Of a stretch of 64,000 nt of DNA, positions 20,862 to 33,200 are shown piece after piece; position 1 is the first letter of the stretch; the number at the start of each line of letters is the position of its first letter. Below the pieces are notes generated by a model. It had not been told where the DNA came from and did not search any database. It saw only the letters and a list, made by a program, of their open reading frames with translations. The position numbers and the translations under genes are program-made. The DNA is from Lineolata rhizophorae (Eukaryota > Ascomycota > Dothideomycetes > Lineolatales > Lineolataceae), in contig MU001672.1 in the NCBI GenBank assembly GCA_010093515.1, positions 654,630 through 718,629 of the forward strand, read 5' to 3'.

Positions 20862-23597
20862 ATGCCTCAGCAACTCTCCTCCAAGGACTTGTCCTTGTTC
20901 CGCCAGCTACACAAGTACTATGACTCGAAGCAGTACAAGAAAGGTAGCCACCATGAACTGCCCCGCGCCGAGCTGAGTTGACCGCTGGTGGGGTGGAAAA
21001 TTATGAGGCAGCTGGCTGACTTGACCGCCTCACACGACCATAGGCCTAAGGAACGCGGATCAGATCCTCAGAAGGAACCCCAACCATGGCGATACGCAGG
21101 CTATGAAGGCGCTAATTCTCAATGCCATGGGCCAGACGGATGAGGCCTTCGCGCTGGCCAAGGAAGCCCTGAAGCACGACATGAAGTCGCACATCTGCTG
21201 GCACGTCTACGGCCTGCTTTACCGCTCGGTCAAGAACTTCGAGGAGGCCATCAAGGCCTACAAGTTTGCGCTCCGTCTACAGCCAGACAATGGCAATATC
21301 CAGCGCGACCTTGCCTTGCTGCAGATGCAGATGCGTGACTACGCCGGGTATCTTCAGAGCCGGCGCGCCATGCTGCAGGCGCGCCCCGGGCTCAGGCAAA
21401 ACTGGACTGCCATGGCTGTCGCACATCATCTTTCGGGTGACCTAGCGGCCGCGGAGAAGGTTCTGACAACGTTCGAGGAGACGCTAACCAAGCCCCCTCC
21501 AAAGTCGGATCTCGAGCACGCCGAAGCTATGCTGTACAAGAACACCATCATTGCGGAGTCAGGAGACACACGACGGGCGCTGGATCATCTAGAATCGATC
21601 ATGAGGAATCAACTCGACCGCACGGCGGTTATGGAGATGCGTGCGAAATACCTGCTCAGCTTAGGCCGAATGGAGGACGCGGAGGCTGCCTACAGGGAGT
21701 TGTTAGACCGTAACAATGAGTATAGGGCTTACTATGAGGCTCTTGAAAAGTGCCTAAGCCTAGAGCGATCCAATCAGGAGCATCGCGAGCGATTGACCGC
21801 ATTGTACGACGAGTATGCTAAGTCAAGCGAGCGGGTTGATGCGGCGAGGCGAATTCCACTAGACTTCCTTGAGGGCGAAGAGTTCAAAACTGCGGCGGAT
21901 CCTTACTTGCGGCGCATGCTGCGGAAAGGTGTGCCCTCGACCTTTGCTAACGTGAAGGCGCTCTACTCGGATGCTTCGAAGAAGCAGACTATAGAAGAGC
22001 TGGTTGAGGGTTATTCATCCGAGCTCCCTATGAACGGCTCTGCTGAAAAGCAGCCGAACGGAGATCACTCGGATTCCTTTCAACAAGCTGTGCTATTTTT
22101 CTTGGCCCAGCATTACAACTATTACCTTTCTCGGAATCTTCCCAAAGCGATGGAATTCACCGACAAGGCATTAGAACGCAACCCTGAATCTGTCGATTAC
22201 AACATGACCAAAGCGCGAATATGGAAGCACTACGGCGATCTTCAGAAGGCCTCCGAGACTATGAACCACGCGCGAAGTTTGGATGAAAAGGACAGGTACA
22301 TCAACAGCAAATGCGCCAAATACCAGCTCCGCAACCACCAGAATGAGGACGCGTTGAAGACGATGAGCAAATTTACGAAGAACGACACAGTTGGCGGTCC
22401 ACTGGGCGATCTTCATGACATGCAGTGCCTCTGGTACATCACCGAAGACGGTCTATCGTACGCACGGCAAGGGAAATACGGACTTGCACTGAAGAGGTTC
22501 AAGGCCATTTATGATATGTTCGACGTGTGGCAAGAGGACCAATTTGACTTCCACAGTTATTCAATACGGAAAGGGCAAGTCAGGGCCTACGTGGACATGG
22601 TGCGGTGGGAAGACAGGCTTCGGGAACATCCTTTCTATGCTAGGATCGCCATCCCGGCGGCGAAGATCTACGTACAGCTCTTCGATAAGCCGTCGCTCGC
22701 ATCTGGCTTGAACGGGCCGATCCCAGACTATGACAAGATGGATGCGTCAGAACGCAGAAAGGCGATGAAGAAGGCCAAGCGAGAGCAAGAAAAGCAAGAG
22801 AAAGCCGAGGCTGAAAGGCGGGAGGCTGAGAAGAAGAATGCGGCCAAGAAACCGGTAGGACCGGATGGCGAGCCAAAAAAAGAGGATCCCGATCCGCAGG
22901 GCAAGCAGTTGCTTGCGACCAAGGAACCCCTTGGGGAGGCTACGAAGTACGTCGAACCACTTCTAGAATTTGCGCCTAGGAATATTGAGGGGCAGAACGT
23001 TGGATTCGAAGTGTTCATTCGACGGAGTAAGTTATGCGTGACACTCACTACGACTCCGCACGTTCTTAACCTAGTTGTTCTAGAGAAATATCTCCGAGGA
23101 TTGAAATGCCTTCTACAAACCGCGAGCGTGGACCCCGAGAACCCCACTCTTCATGAACAGACTATTCGTCTCCGCAAATCCCGTAAGTAAATTTTTGTTG
23201 CACCGAATGAAATGTTCTCAAGCTAACATGTCCAGTCGATTCGCTCCCGGAACCTCTCTCGCCGAAGGTGTCTGAAGTGGTCAAATCCAGCTTCACCCTT
23301 ATTCCTGATAACGTCTCACTCTCTGACTTCAACGAGTCGTACATCTCGAAGCACGCTGGAAGCGCGGCACACATTCGCGGAGGCCTCGATGCGCGGCAGT
23401 CGTTGGATTCGAATACCCAGAAGAAAAACGAAGAAGAACTCATCGGGACGCTGCAATTTTCTGGCGTCGACATTCAGGATGGACTCGACGGTCTTGCTCT
23501 CCTAAAGAGCTGGGGCGCCGACGAGGCGACCGTCTCCAAGTACGATGAAGCGGCGCGCAAGAGGTGGCCCGAGGCTACGTTTTTTGAGACCAGCTAA
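20862..23597 (+). CDS. NAA15: NatA N-terminal acetyltransferase auxiliary subunit NAA15/Nat1
   Basis: Four exons, 20862-20943, 21044-23026, 23084-23182 and 23236-23597, give 841 residues. The start MPQQLSSKDLSLFRQL and the following KQYKKGLRNADQILRRNP are the classic Naa15 N-terminus. TPR helices fill most of the protein (HGDTQAMKALILNAMG, CWHVYGLLYRSVKNFEEAIKAY, RQNWTAMAVAHHLSGD, NYYLSRNLPKAMEFTDKAL). A highly charged Lys/Glu helix near residues 590-630 is the usual ribosome-proximal basic segment. Naa15 anchors the catalytic Naa10 to the ribosome and shapes NatA specificity for Ser, Ala and similar N-termini. The second intron (57 bp, GTAAGT...CTAG) has no stop in frame, so its retention would insert 19 residues. 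Confidence 0.94.
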
Positions 23598-24002
23598 AGG
23601 TCGGGTAAGTGGAGTACAGGTAGGGCCAGGATAATACCAGATGTGAGTTCTTTGCATGTATTGGTGGATTCTCTTGTAACGACCCACAAACATAGAGAGA
23701 GATGGCTCCACACCGTTGTTCACCAATGTGGCTTGGTTTGCTTGGCCGGTTCTTGAGGCGCGTCCTTCAGCCCCTTAAAAAGTTGTCGGCGTTGGCATGT
23801 ATCTCAAAGACGTACTGAAGGTCCGGATCGTCAAGCGGTTTACACTTTAGCGACCATATTCCCTAGGCAGGACAGCCTGCATTACCAATGGAAAGATCGT
23901 ACTTTGTGAGCGATCTTACGCAGCCTGCGGTTTTCTCATTTCGCTTGCCGCATAACAGCTGAAGCCGGAGTTGTGCTTGCGCAGTACCTATTTACCTAAA
24001 AG
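23598..24002. other. Convergent intergenic region (NAA15 / TBCE)
   Basis: 405 bp between two stop codons on opposite strands. It holds both 3' UTRs; no other feature is seen. Confidence 0.5.
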
Positions 24003-26200
24003 CTAACCAGTGTTTCCAAGTTGGCGGTCCAACATCTCGACCCTGACATTTACCTCCAATCCATCCACCCACGTCCCGACCGCCCGCGTGCCCGCAACCA
24101 GATGCACCTCTCGCGGCACCTTGACGAGTGCGATGCTGCTGTCCGTGGCCGCGACTGTTTCCACATCGGCCTCGCTTCCCGACCCGTCTTCGCTCTCGGA
24201 GTCCCAGTCCAGCATCGCGGGCGCAACTCCCCCAGAACCCTCCGACGCTGCACTCGCCGACGACGCCGCTGGGACTGGGTAGTCCCACTCGCCCGTCTCC
24301 CACACGAGCTTGAGCCTCATAGGAGGAAGCCCGCAGCGCTTTCCAACGAGACCAAGCACGCCGTAGACGTTGAAGGTGCGGGGGACTTCGACGACAAAGC
24401 GCTCGCCGTTGTTGTGCCCCTTCACGTTTGCTGCGGCCTTGGCCGCGAGGGCGGAGGGCCCAAGCCGGCAGCGCAGGCGGAGCAGGCGCGCGGCGAGCGA
24501 GTTGGGGTTGAAGGCGCCGACCTCGCGGCGCACGACCGGGTCGCCGTACTCGGCACAGAGGGCGGCGAAGCGGGGGTGCCGGGCCAGGATGGCAGGTTCA
24601 GAGGAGGCGGGGTTGGCGGAGAGTTCTGCTGCGATGAGGGAGAGATAGTAAGACTCGGCATTGAGGCGGTCTTTGTCTGTGATCTACGAGGAAGAAAATG
24701 ATGAGTTTGCCGCACTTTAGAACGAGGGAGAGATTTCTGGACTCGGGATGTAAATCAAATGCGCTTGTGGCATAGGCGGCTTACGGTGCTAAAATTGAGG
24801 CTCTTTAGTTTAGGTAATCGAGCTACGGTCAACATGTACCCATCGTCGGCTGTGAGCGGGCGGCTGTCGTCGGCTGGGTGACGTAGATCCCGGTAGAGAG
24901 GGTTGTGCGCCACACGGAGGGATGTGAGGCCTGGGAAGGCCTCCCCGAGGGCGTGGATGAAGCACCACGTCGAAATGGCGTTGTGGGAAAGGTCGACATC
25001 GGTGACGGACACGGGGAATATTGGGAGCTTGTTTTTAGACCCAGTCGGGTCTCGCTCTTCGGGTTTCGTGGCGTCGGAAATTTTGTTCTGTTTGAGGATC
25101 AGGCGTTGGAGAGTGGCGAGTCTGGTAAGAGGAAGGAGGTCGGTCAGGGTCGAGAATTTGTTGTCCTGGAGTGTGAGTACCGTAATAGGCGATGAGAGGT
25201 AACCTAAGGGGAGAGTAGTATATTGGTTGCCAGAAAGTGACAAGGAGGTAATGTTAGGGAAAAGGTTTGCTAATGATACGCTCTATGTCCTTGTTTAGCA
25301 GTTGATTGTTTTCATGGAGACAGTAGGGAACATACTTCGTTCCAATCTAACAGGGTAACTTCCAAACTCAAATCTTTGACTTTGTTGAAGATGTGTTTGC
25401 AATGAGCGACATCGGAATCTGTCAGCGATATATCCCTGAACCTATTTTCACTATATGTAGCATATCATCAGCAATTGATTGTGTGGTCGCAAACCGAATC
25501 ATCCAAATGTCTCTTACCCAACACGAAGGCCCCCGAGATGCTCAAGCTGCTCACAAATCGACACCACTTCGCCCCATTTCTCGAATAAATTGCGGCTGAT
25601 ATCCAATTCCAGGATATTCGGACACGTCTCCCGAATCTCATTCAACGTGCTTCTACCCTTTTCGTCGTCCTTCTTCGGGCTTGCGTAATCGTTTTGCTCT
25701 CTAGCCGTGATGCGCATCTCGTCCAACAGCACGATACGCAGCTCGTGCAGGTCAGCGAGCTGGCGCCTAACCTTGTCGAACCCGACCTCTTCGACCTCCT
25801 TGCCACTAATGCGAATCGCCTTTTCCACCACGCCGTGTGCCACTTCTTCCAGCTCCGACGCGTACTTGACCTTGAGTGCCTGCAGGAAATTCCGTGGCTG
25901 GTCATGCGGCCTGTTCGGCCGGATGAACGAGCCTGGCGTGCCGGTTTGCTTGCCTAAACGCCATGGTTAGGATCGTGTCCTTTGGTGTGTAAAAGTGTAT
26001 GGAAGCTTTTGATTCTAGATTGGCTCACACTTGAAATAGTTGATGCCGTTGTGCTCGCCGGCGTGCTTCCCGCGCGACACGTCGTCCCATTCGACGCCGA
26101 GCCAAGTTCCTTCAATCCCTGCTACGTTGCCGATGTAGCGGACGGTGCAGAGATCACCCTCGTAAGAGAGGCGCTGGCCAAGGTAAAATTTTGAAGACAT
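24003..26200 (-). CDS. Tubulin-folding cofactor E (TBCE / Pac2 / Alp21)
   Basis: Five exons, 26029-26200, 25518-25953, 25336-25450, 24785-25282 and 24003-24683, give 633 residues. An N-terminal CAP-Gly domain (YLGQRLSYEGDLCTVRYIG, WLGVEWDD, GKHAGEHNGINYF) carries the GKHxGxHNG signature that binds the tubulin tail. A leucine-rich-repeat domain spans about residues 130-420 (ILELDISRNLF, DLSLEVTLLDWNE, ITSLSLSGNQYTTLP, DVDLSHNAISTW). The C-terminus has a ubiquitin-like fold (VEVPRTFNVYGVLGLVGKRCGLPP, LKLVWETGEWDYP) with a long acidic Ser/Ala insertion. Cofactor E binds alpha-tubulin and with cofactors C and D assembles the tubulin dimer. All four introns keep frame; the third acceptor was placed after CATAG because only this gives a continuous LRR. 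Confidence 0.92.
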
Positions 26201-26679
26201 ATCGGCATGAACTGTCGCGTTACTGGGGTTTCATGGTGCAAGATATGTATGGGCGCTTTGAGCTTTTTATCGTGCCAAAAGGTGGTTGCCTTGTGGGAAG
26301 TACAAGGGTGCTCCGTCCTAAACGACAGTGCCGCGTCAAGTATTAGGCCTTACCTTAAACTTAAACTCGCCTCACATAGTTAATTCTGTTAGAACTAGCA
26401 TGCCCTAGCCTGCAACTAGCCAACTTGACCAAAAGACTGGCACAGTATCGGACCTTAGGTGCGATGCTGTCGGCTGGGAACTATATATATGCTAACAGCG
26501 ACGGACGCCCCTGAACCTCTAATTAGGGTACGGGGTTACAGTAGCTCGGCTGCACGTCGTACGCTGAATGGGAGACCTCAATTGTAGTACCATGACATTA
26601 CAGAATAAGAGCCAACAAATTTCTAGCCAGTATAAGATGCGTACTATTCTAAAAGGGGCGTAATAAATATTAGTATAGA

Positions 26680-26980
26680 GCTAAAGCACTATAGGATGTT
26701 CCTAGCTGTAGAATAGTACAGTAAGAGTGGACTACAAGTTATTATAAGCTGCAGAAAAATATATAAGGTGTATTATAGAATATTACGAGCTATAAAATAG
26801 TATATAGTATAAAAAGGGTAAACCATAGGATATTACAAGCTGTGGTGTAGTATAGCAATAGACCGTGGAATATTACAAGATATAGGATATTATAGACGGT
26901 GGGACATTATGAGTTGCAGGATAGAATAGTAAGAGATAAGCTGTAGGATATTACAAGCTGCAGAATGATACGAGAAAGGT
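26680..26980. repeat. AT-rich degenerate minisatellite
   Basis: A loosely repeated unit built around GATATTACAAGCTGTAG-like sequence (variants GAATATTACGAGCTATA, GGATATTACAAGCTGTG, GGAATATTACAAGATATAGG, GGATATTACAAGCTGCAG) recurs about eight times at irregular spacing. All copies differ by transitions and small indels. The AT bias and transition-like differences would fit old repeat-induced point mutation, but I have not calculated RIP indices. Confidence 0.65.
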
Positions 26981-27515
26981 TGAAAGGAGCACCCTTTCCT
27001 ATACTACCATAATTGTACGCTGTTAATAATAGTGCATGGTAGGAGCCTAAATAGGTTCTAGACCAAAGCTAAGGAACCGAACTAGACTGGGCTTCAGAGC
27101 TGGCTTTCGCACAAAACTGGATTGATCAAACTTCTCAAGCATCGTATATCAAATTGTATAAGCATAAATAACAGGAAAGCTCTCACATCTGTAATACTAT
27201 CCTGTATGATTCTTATGTAAATTAGGTGGAGGCTAGTTAAGAAATCATTTGTAGAAAAGTAATACTGATCCCTGCGAAGTTTGGGGTAAGATCAGGTTCA
27301 AGGCATAGTGCTGTAGCTCCTATTTGTCGGAAAGACCATGTTTGTTGCGCGAGCATAAGCGTATGTAAATAGAGGTAACGGGCTTATAAGTACATATACT
27401 GTAAATGCTCTGCGTGTATGGATTAACTATAGTAAAGGGGCAGGCTGATCCCGGAAATGACTAAACCGTCTATCCGTACGAAACGCCAACTTGAACACCA
27501 CGCATACTGACCACT

Positions 27516-27820
27516 CTGCTTAGCCACTCAAAAGTAAATCTGTTCGAGTGTTACCAGGCGACACCACGAGGAGGTGCAGAGCCAACATCGCCCAAAAACC
27601 GATAAAAGGTCAACACGAAGCCGACTAAAAAGAACTGGTAGGCCTGAGCCCACTCCAACCAAAATCTGACATTTTGATATCCCCTAGACCCTGCTTAGCC
27701 GCTTTAGGCCGTAGAAGAGCCTAAGCGTTCCCGGACGACACCGCGAGGAGGTGCAAGGCAACGTCGCCCAAAAAAAGATTTAAAAAAATTGGTCGGCCAA
27801 AGCCAACACATGCCATGTCC
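27516..27820. repeat. Degenerate two-copy tandem duplication (about 177 bp spacing)
   Basis: The block at 27559-27598 (CGACACCACGAGGAGGTGCA...) recurs at 27736-27774 with a few differences. The similarity extends upstream (CTGCTTAGCC at about 27516 and 27693) and weakly downstream (A-rich then a GG..GGCC..AGCC pattern), so the unit is probably about 177 bp repeated twice. Confidence 0.6.
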
Positions 27821-29356
27821 CGATCAGGACACGACCAAGCAAGCCGAAGCGCACTTCAAACTTGGGTGACCCCTCCCTCCGAGTCATCACAAGCCGACCA
27901 GAGAATCCCATGTCGAGACACGAGCGTGAGACATGACGATAATGCCTCCTCCAAGGACGCGAGAGAAGAGCAGAAGAGGCGAACAGTTCAACATGAGATC
28001 GAAGGCAAACGCACGAAGACGGATAAGCACTAAGCTTTGAGCCTCACACGAGAGAGGTCCCAGCAACGTAACAAGCCTCCAGTCCTCACATCGAGACTGC
28101 ATGAGCTCCCCAGTCGCCAGACCACGTTCTCTTCACAGGAAGATGTCGCCTTCAAGACGTCCGCAGAGCCGCCGTTGCACCCCGGACCTGGTAACTCACA
28201 TCGGCACCTCTAATCTCCCCCGAGACATACTCTCGACTGAAATCTGAAGCCCTCAAGCCGTCCTCGAACAGAACACTGCGGCACCAAATCCAAGACGTAT
28301 TGAGCCCTCGCAAGCCCTTCCCGTGACGTGACAACCACCTCCCAGAGACAAGGTTTTGTTTCCACCCCGAGGCGCGCGAATGGCTTCGGGGGGCGTCTGC
28401 GGACAAAAACCGTCTTGAAAAACCGCAATCCACTCTTCCAAGAGCGGGAATGACCCATACGCTTCTAGATTAGCCGTTCGGGCCAAAAGCGGTGGATCGA
28501 GAGAAATTCGGCGTTCACCATGCTCCCCGCCCCTAGCGGACGGTGGAGGGAGGGGCGATTAGCACGGCTGGTCAAACATCGCTCGAAGGCGACACTACCG
28601 GTTGGCGGAAGCCGTGGCAGTGGCTCGGTAACAATACGAAGGCAACAACGCCGACAGTTGGAGCAGAGATACACGTTCCCTGAAGGAACACGGGTAGGAG
28701 ACGCGTACGGGAATCTTCGACCCCAAACGCAGTAAAACTCGCGTCCAGAGCGCGACCGAACACCTATTGAGAAGCATTCTTTGCTACAGACATCCTTCGT
28801 CCCACCTTCCTGGGCCAGCCAGGGCAGGCCTGCAAATGGTAGTCAGACTGAAGTCTGCGGAGTATCCATACGCCGAGTGTTGTTGTAGAGAGCAGACCCT
28901 AAACCGAAGTATTTCGAAGGGCTGTCGTCTTAGCTGTACCATGAGGCGTCCGGAGCGTGCCAACCGTGCCAAACTGGATAGCTTTCCATACCCTGGCCCA
29001 ATTCTACCTCGGCCTGGCTAGCCGGCCAGTGGACCGAAGCAGAGAAGGCGAAGTGTAGGCCTTGCCATCTGTATGTAAGGACCGCAGTCGTGCTCATACC
29101 CCAACCGTCCAGAAGACGCGACGAAAGAGTGCAATCCGGGTGGCAGCTCTCAAACAGACGGCAGTAGGCATCGCCCTGTCGCAAAGGCATCTCTCGAAGC
29201 GTTGACCGCGCTGGCCGTTTGCAAGACCCCTAAGACGATCCTCGATACAAGGTGCCCGACGCGTCTCTTCTCACTCTCTCCGGCGAAGACCTCGCATAAC
29301 GTCGTACCAAAAGCTGTTTGTGGTGACCAGAGTCGAAGTCCAACGGGGAGCCTGGG

Positions 29357-29530
29357 ACCGTGGCCCTCTAGCTGACTCTTACCCATCTCGACGGCGCAAG
29401 CTCCCGAGGACAAACGACACTCGCATTCAGCATACGACATTGTATAGAGAAGGCCGAGCTAGTCCCGAGCTGGAACCTGGAGTACTTTGCGAACCGTGGC
29501 CCTCTAGCTGGCTCTTACCCATCGCGACGG
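29357..29530. repeat. 38-bp direct repeat pair
   Basis: The segments 29357-29394 and 29493-29530, beginning ACCGTGGCCCTCTAGCTG, match at 36 of 38 positions. They are 136 bp apart, and the sequence between them is unrelated. Confidence 0.8.
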
Positions 29531-29664
29531 TTGCAGTTCCCCACGGTAGGCTCCAAGATCCGGTTTTACTTCCTCATGCCACAACGCCGAGCCTAATTCA
29601 TCGCGAGGTCATCGACTTGCTTGCGCAGAAGCAAGCACATCCGTGCGACTTTGAACCGGGCGAC

Positions 29665-29678
29665 GGGTTAGGGTTAGG
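29665..29678 (+). promoter_or_regulatory. Telomere-like GGGTTAGGGTTAGG motif
   Basis: Two copies of the TTAGGG telomere unit lie about 620 bp upstream of the RTP1 start. In fungi such short interstitial TTAGGG sites can be bound by Tbf1/TRF-type general regulatory factors, or mark an old end-repair scar. Both explanations are inference. Confidence 0.4.
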
Positions 29679-30298
29679 TCCACGCGTCTCGTCCTCCCCG
29701 ACCGGCAGACCTGGAGACCCTGGGCAGGCTTGACCTCGGAGGGGCGAGCTGGACCCGAGGCGAGCAGCAGGGCCGAGCGGGGCGCCGTCAAACGACCAAC
29801 ATCGCGGCGGGCTAGGCCGCGAGACGAGCGACGAGGATCGTTGGGGAGGGACTAAGTTGATAGTAGACGGGATAACAAGGGCTGCGAGGCGTCCGGGACC
29901 GGCTGCGGCGCAGGCTGCTGGAAGAAACGAGTTGGGAATACGAGGGATCAGAAAAGGAAAAGGGACGGCCACGGGGGATTTCGTAGGCGGCGCTGGCGGT
30001 AGCAGCGGCTTCGGTGAGAGGAATGGAGAGAAACAGAAGGAAAGGAGGGAGAGGGATCAAGTGGGCGAAATATGGAGGCCGGGCGCACAGGCCACCAGGC
30101 ACGCTCGAGTCGCGCGTCCCTTGGACCGCGTCACACGGACCGACGCGTGCGCGATTCGTGCTCCCGTGGTGCTCGCGCTTAGTAATCAACGCTGGTCCTT
30201 CGGAGAGCCGCCACTTCCCTCCGTTAAGAGACGCCGGACGTTCCCAACCTCCCAATCTTACTAATGCGCGAAGTACGGATCGACTTGTTGCGCTTCAA

Positions 30299-33200
30299 AT
30301 GTCTGCGTTGGAACAAGCCGCGCAGAAGGCCCGCGTCTTTCTGAAACCGATTCTTCCGAGTACGGTCAAAATAACCCCGGTGCCTGTCACGCTCCTCGCT
30401 CGGGCTGACGACATCGCCAGATAGTGAATATGAAGATACTAAATCGACCATCGAGAGACTGTCTTCTGTGTCGTGCAACGAAGCCAACGCCGTAATACGC
30501 CAGGGCCAGACCATCGTAGGTGGCGCTCTCGCTCACCTCCGTGACATTCATCGTGCAATGGGCGACGAGTTCGCCACACGACGAAGGAATAATCAGGCCC
30601 TCGAATATGACAACCTCTCGACCATCACTGTCTACGCTCTGCTCGACGTGCTCAGCTATGTTGGGATTCAGCCGTTTCTGTCTTCAGGAGTTAGACCAGT
30701 TCGTCGACCAAGGCCGGTCATTAAGACTGATGCGTTGAAGGCTACTTTCAACAGCCCGTATGGTATGAAGGTTGCCGAAAATCTAGTGATGGCATTGAGC
30801 ACCCTTTTACGAGACGTGCTAGAAGGGATACAGGGTCACGTTCAAGACAGAATCTATTTGGATCTGATATGTGGGGCTGCCGAATTGGCATTTTCTCCGC
30901 AATATGAAGGGGAGACTTCTCTCACGTTTCGTCGTATATTCGATGACATTGCTGAAAGGTAGGTGACGGCACTTATGTATATCTCTGCCTATGCTGACCC
31001 TCATTGGAAGCACGACAACTTCCAACCTCTTGCTGACCTTGACTTGTCTTTTACGTCCCGATACACCGCCGTGGTTACGCCCGGAGCTTGGAAATAGACT
31101 CACGCTTATATCTCTACGGCCCCACGGAGTTCGTCACATTATCGACTTCGTCAGCACGCCGCATGCCCGACTATTAGATGGGCAACAGCAAAAACCATCT
31201 GAAGGACCAGCCGTAACCTTAGAAGCTCTAGGACAAGTTTCTCAGATCCTCTCTTCGCCTCCTTCAATGCCATCGCAGGAATACTTCACGCGTCTTGCTC
31301 CTCAACTGCTACAGATGCTAGATGGTGCAGACGGGCAAGAGCTTGTCAAAGCGGCCGCGTTTATCATTGGTAAAGGTATTCTTGGTAAGCGTTCCTTGGG
31401 CGCCCCAGGAGCTACCGGATGGGAGATATTTGCGACTCCGATGCTTACGTCCATTGGTCCGGATGCTCGGCAACAACATGGGAATGAGACCATTGTTACT
31501 GAAATAAAACTACGACAAGCGCTTAGGCGGATGAATGCCCTCATTATATCGCATCCCAATCCTGGGCTCACGAAGAGGCTTGTTGGAAGTATATTGCTAC
31601 CTTTGTGGGGTCTACTGCTCTACTCAAACGGCAAGGGGCTCGACCAATTCTGGACCAACTCCGCCAAATATCTTCTTGAGACATACGTCAAGCTTTCTGC
31701 TGGACTTCCTCAACTGCAGCTTCTCGCCGACAACATCATCTGGGACGGTCCGTTAGAATGGACGTATGGCCGAGGCACTGAAGGTGGGATCGAGCTACGA
31801 GGACGCCAGGATCGAACGGGAATGCCCATTGGTATTGATATTATGGACAAAGTCACCCAAGTAGATCTCTCGATCGCTACATACCTCTCCCTACTCTCGG
31901 CCGGCAATGTCGACAATGTAACGCTCGGGTCCCTTTTCGTCGCTGGGACCAAGAAATGGCTCATACAGGACAAATCCTCTGATAGAACTTACAACGCCTC
32001 CCTGCTTTCCCCTGACGAGCGACACGATCCTCTCGAAACTTTGATCGTAGCAAAATTCGTCCAAGGTATGCTCGACAAGTTCAAGTCGCAAATAGTGGCC
32101 CAGCCTATCAACATCATTGGCCTCATCAACCAAATTCTCGAGCACCATATTGAGGAAGCATCGCAGAGGCACTCCCGGCAGAGCAAGAATAACAGACAAG
32201 GCGGCCCTACATACGCCGGTTTGAGCGAGATCGTGCACGGCAACGCCACGCGATGCCAACAAGAGCTCGAATCCGAAGCCGCAACAGCGGAGGAAGAAGG
32301 GGATGACCTCGCAATTATCGCGCTCAGCCTTCTCAACGCTGTGATTACCGCATCTAGCTTCCAGCGGACGCCGGAGGTAACGGCTCTTCTCAACGGCACG
32401 GTCTCTGTCCTCGAACATATCTCCACCACTAGCGCAAGCGCTTCATCGCCCAGCCTCATCTCCGCTGCCGCTGACCTCAAGGCACTCATAACATCCCCAC
32501 CCACTTCTACGCGACCAAAACCCCCCTTAGCAGCCGCCGTCGATCTCACGACCACGACCGCCGGCGACGAACTCACTGCCGCCCTCACAACCATCCAAAC
32601 CCCCTCCATCGCGCCCGCCCTCCGCGGCGCCGCCCTCCGCACCATCGAGTCGCTCGTGCGCTCCCCTTCCTCAGGCCCCGTCATCGACGTCCCGGGCACG
32701 ACGCTACTCTTCCTGCGCGCTGCGTTGCCGGACCGCGATCCTTTCGTCTACACAGCGGCGATCCGGGCGCTGGTGGCGCTTGGCGCTGCCGTGGGCGTCG
32801 ACGCGGGCGGATTCGTGGCTCGCAGGGTGCTGGACGCGTTTGTGGATCCGGCGGAGGAGAGCGTTGGGGACGCCCGGGGGGGGCGCGGCGAGGAGAGCGA
32901 AGAGACGGCGGGACTGGACGGGCGGCTGCGCGCGGGCGAGGTGCTAGGCGGCATTGTGGAAGAGGTTACGGCTGGTTCGGGACCGGCGGCGCGTGCCAGT
33001 GGTGTCGGCATGCCCGCTAGCTTTGTGGCCACGGTCCAGCGCATCGCCTCGGCCTGCCTCCTCGTTGCGAGCCGCCGCGGGCAGCGCAAGAAGACGCTCG
33101 CCGTGCGACAGAAGCACGCGCGTCGCGCCGCGCAGAAGCAAAAGGATCTCCGTACCGCGTGGGGCGACATCGAGCCACCGTCGGACCCAGCGCTCGATCT

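Larger units (their letters stand above)
26201..30298. other. 4.1-kb gene desert with degenerate repeats
   Basis: No convincing gene lies between TBCE (-) and RTP1 (+). 26.3-27.5 kb is AT-rich with stop codons in every frame and a degenerate minisatellite. 27.5-29.8 kb is of mixed composition and holds two degenerate duplications and a telomere-like motif. No ORF exceeds about 150 codons and none shows a domain. There are no clear terminal inverted repeats, reverse transcriptase or transposase fragments, so I do not assign it to a mobile-element family. The last few hundred bases must contain the RTP1 promoter. Confidence 0.55.

Noticed and set aside
26201-30298. Possible transposon or virus-derived element in the repeat desert
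   Set aside because: I saw no terminal inverted or long direct repeats, and no transposase, polymerase, integrase or capsid-like segment in any frame; only short degenerate repeats are present.
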